A DNA stretch of 5,651 nt, taken from positions 1 through 5,651 of the forward strand of contig CAYNRX010000060.1 of the NCBI GenBank assembly GCA_964399965.1. The letters are read 5' to 3'. Origin of the DNA: UBA1381 sp964399965 (GTDB lineage: Bacteria; Bacillota; Clostridia; UBA1381). The position numbers were made by a program, and so were the translations under genes. Positions 5,623 to 5,651 of this stretch are shown here, piece after piece. Positions within the stretch are counted from its first letter, which is position 1, and every line of letters starts with the position of its first letter. The notes beneath the pieces were generated by a model. It had not been told where the DNA came from and ran no database searches. It worked only from the letters and a program-made list of their open reading frames with translations.

Positions 5623-5649
5623 TTGAAGCCTTCTGTGGTAGAATATAAT
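5623..5649 (+). promoter_or_regulatory. Possible rightward promoter at the window edge
   Basis: A perfect TATAAT (5644-5649) is preceded by TTGAAG (5623-5628) with a 15-base spacer, or by TTTGAA (5622-5627) with 16. The spacing is short, so the call rests mainly on the -10 box. If real, it would drive a gene beyond the window, with the 5572-5597 palindrome about 25 bases upstream of the -35 box. Confidence 0.4.
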
Positions 5650-5651
5650 TA

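Overview
The window looks like chromosomal DNA from an anaerobic Bacillota (Clostridia-type) bacterium. The reasons are strong AGGAGG-type ribosome binding sites, tight gene packing, a Pro/Thr-rich extracytoplasmic protein of a kind common in gut Clostridia, and a uronate isomerase. The genus cannot be fixed from the sequence alone. All six genes are on the + strand. I saw no tRNA, rRNA, CRISPR array, insertion sequence or phage gene.

Layout. Positions 1-123 hold no convincing gene but carry two consecutive hairpin-forming inverted repeats. Positions 124-2622 are a tight three-gene run: two small single-pass membrane proteins that look like diverged tandem paralogues, then rmuC, whose start abuts or overlaps the preceding stop codon. 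A near-consensus sigma-A promoter (TTGACT, 17 bp, TATAAT) begins inside the rmuC stop codon and drives uxaC (2730-4133), the uronate isomerase of pectin and glucuronate catabolism. Seven bases after uxaC is a strong intrinsic-terminator hairpin (4141-4178). Its T-run is followed almost at once by the ribosome binding site of a two-domain protein (4200-5054) that joins a GNAT acetyltransferase to a cytidine/blasticidin-type deaminase domain. A second, separate GNAT acetyltransferase follows 9 bases later (5064-5507). The last 144 bases contain a perfect 12-bp inverted repeat and a possible rightward promoter for a gene beyond the window.

How the genes fit together. There are three functional blocks: envelope proteins with a DNA-maintenance protein, a sugar-acid catabolic enzyme, and an acetyltransferase/deaminase pair that may modify or detoxify a small amine- or nucleoside-like compound. 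The most interesting points are the GNAT-deaminase fusion with altered nucleoside-contact residues, the hairpin through which its mRNA probably has to be transcribed, and the Pro/Thr insertion inside the fold of the first membrane protein. I found no strong evidence for a wholly new multi-gene system.
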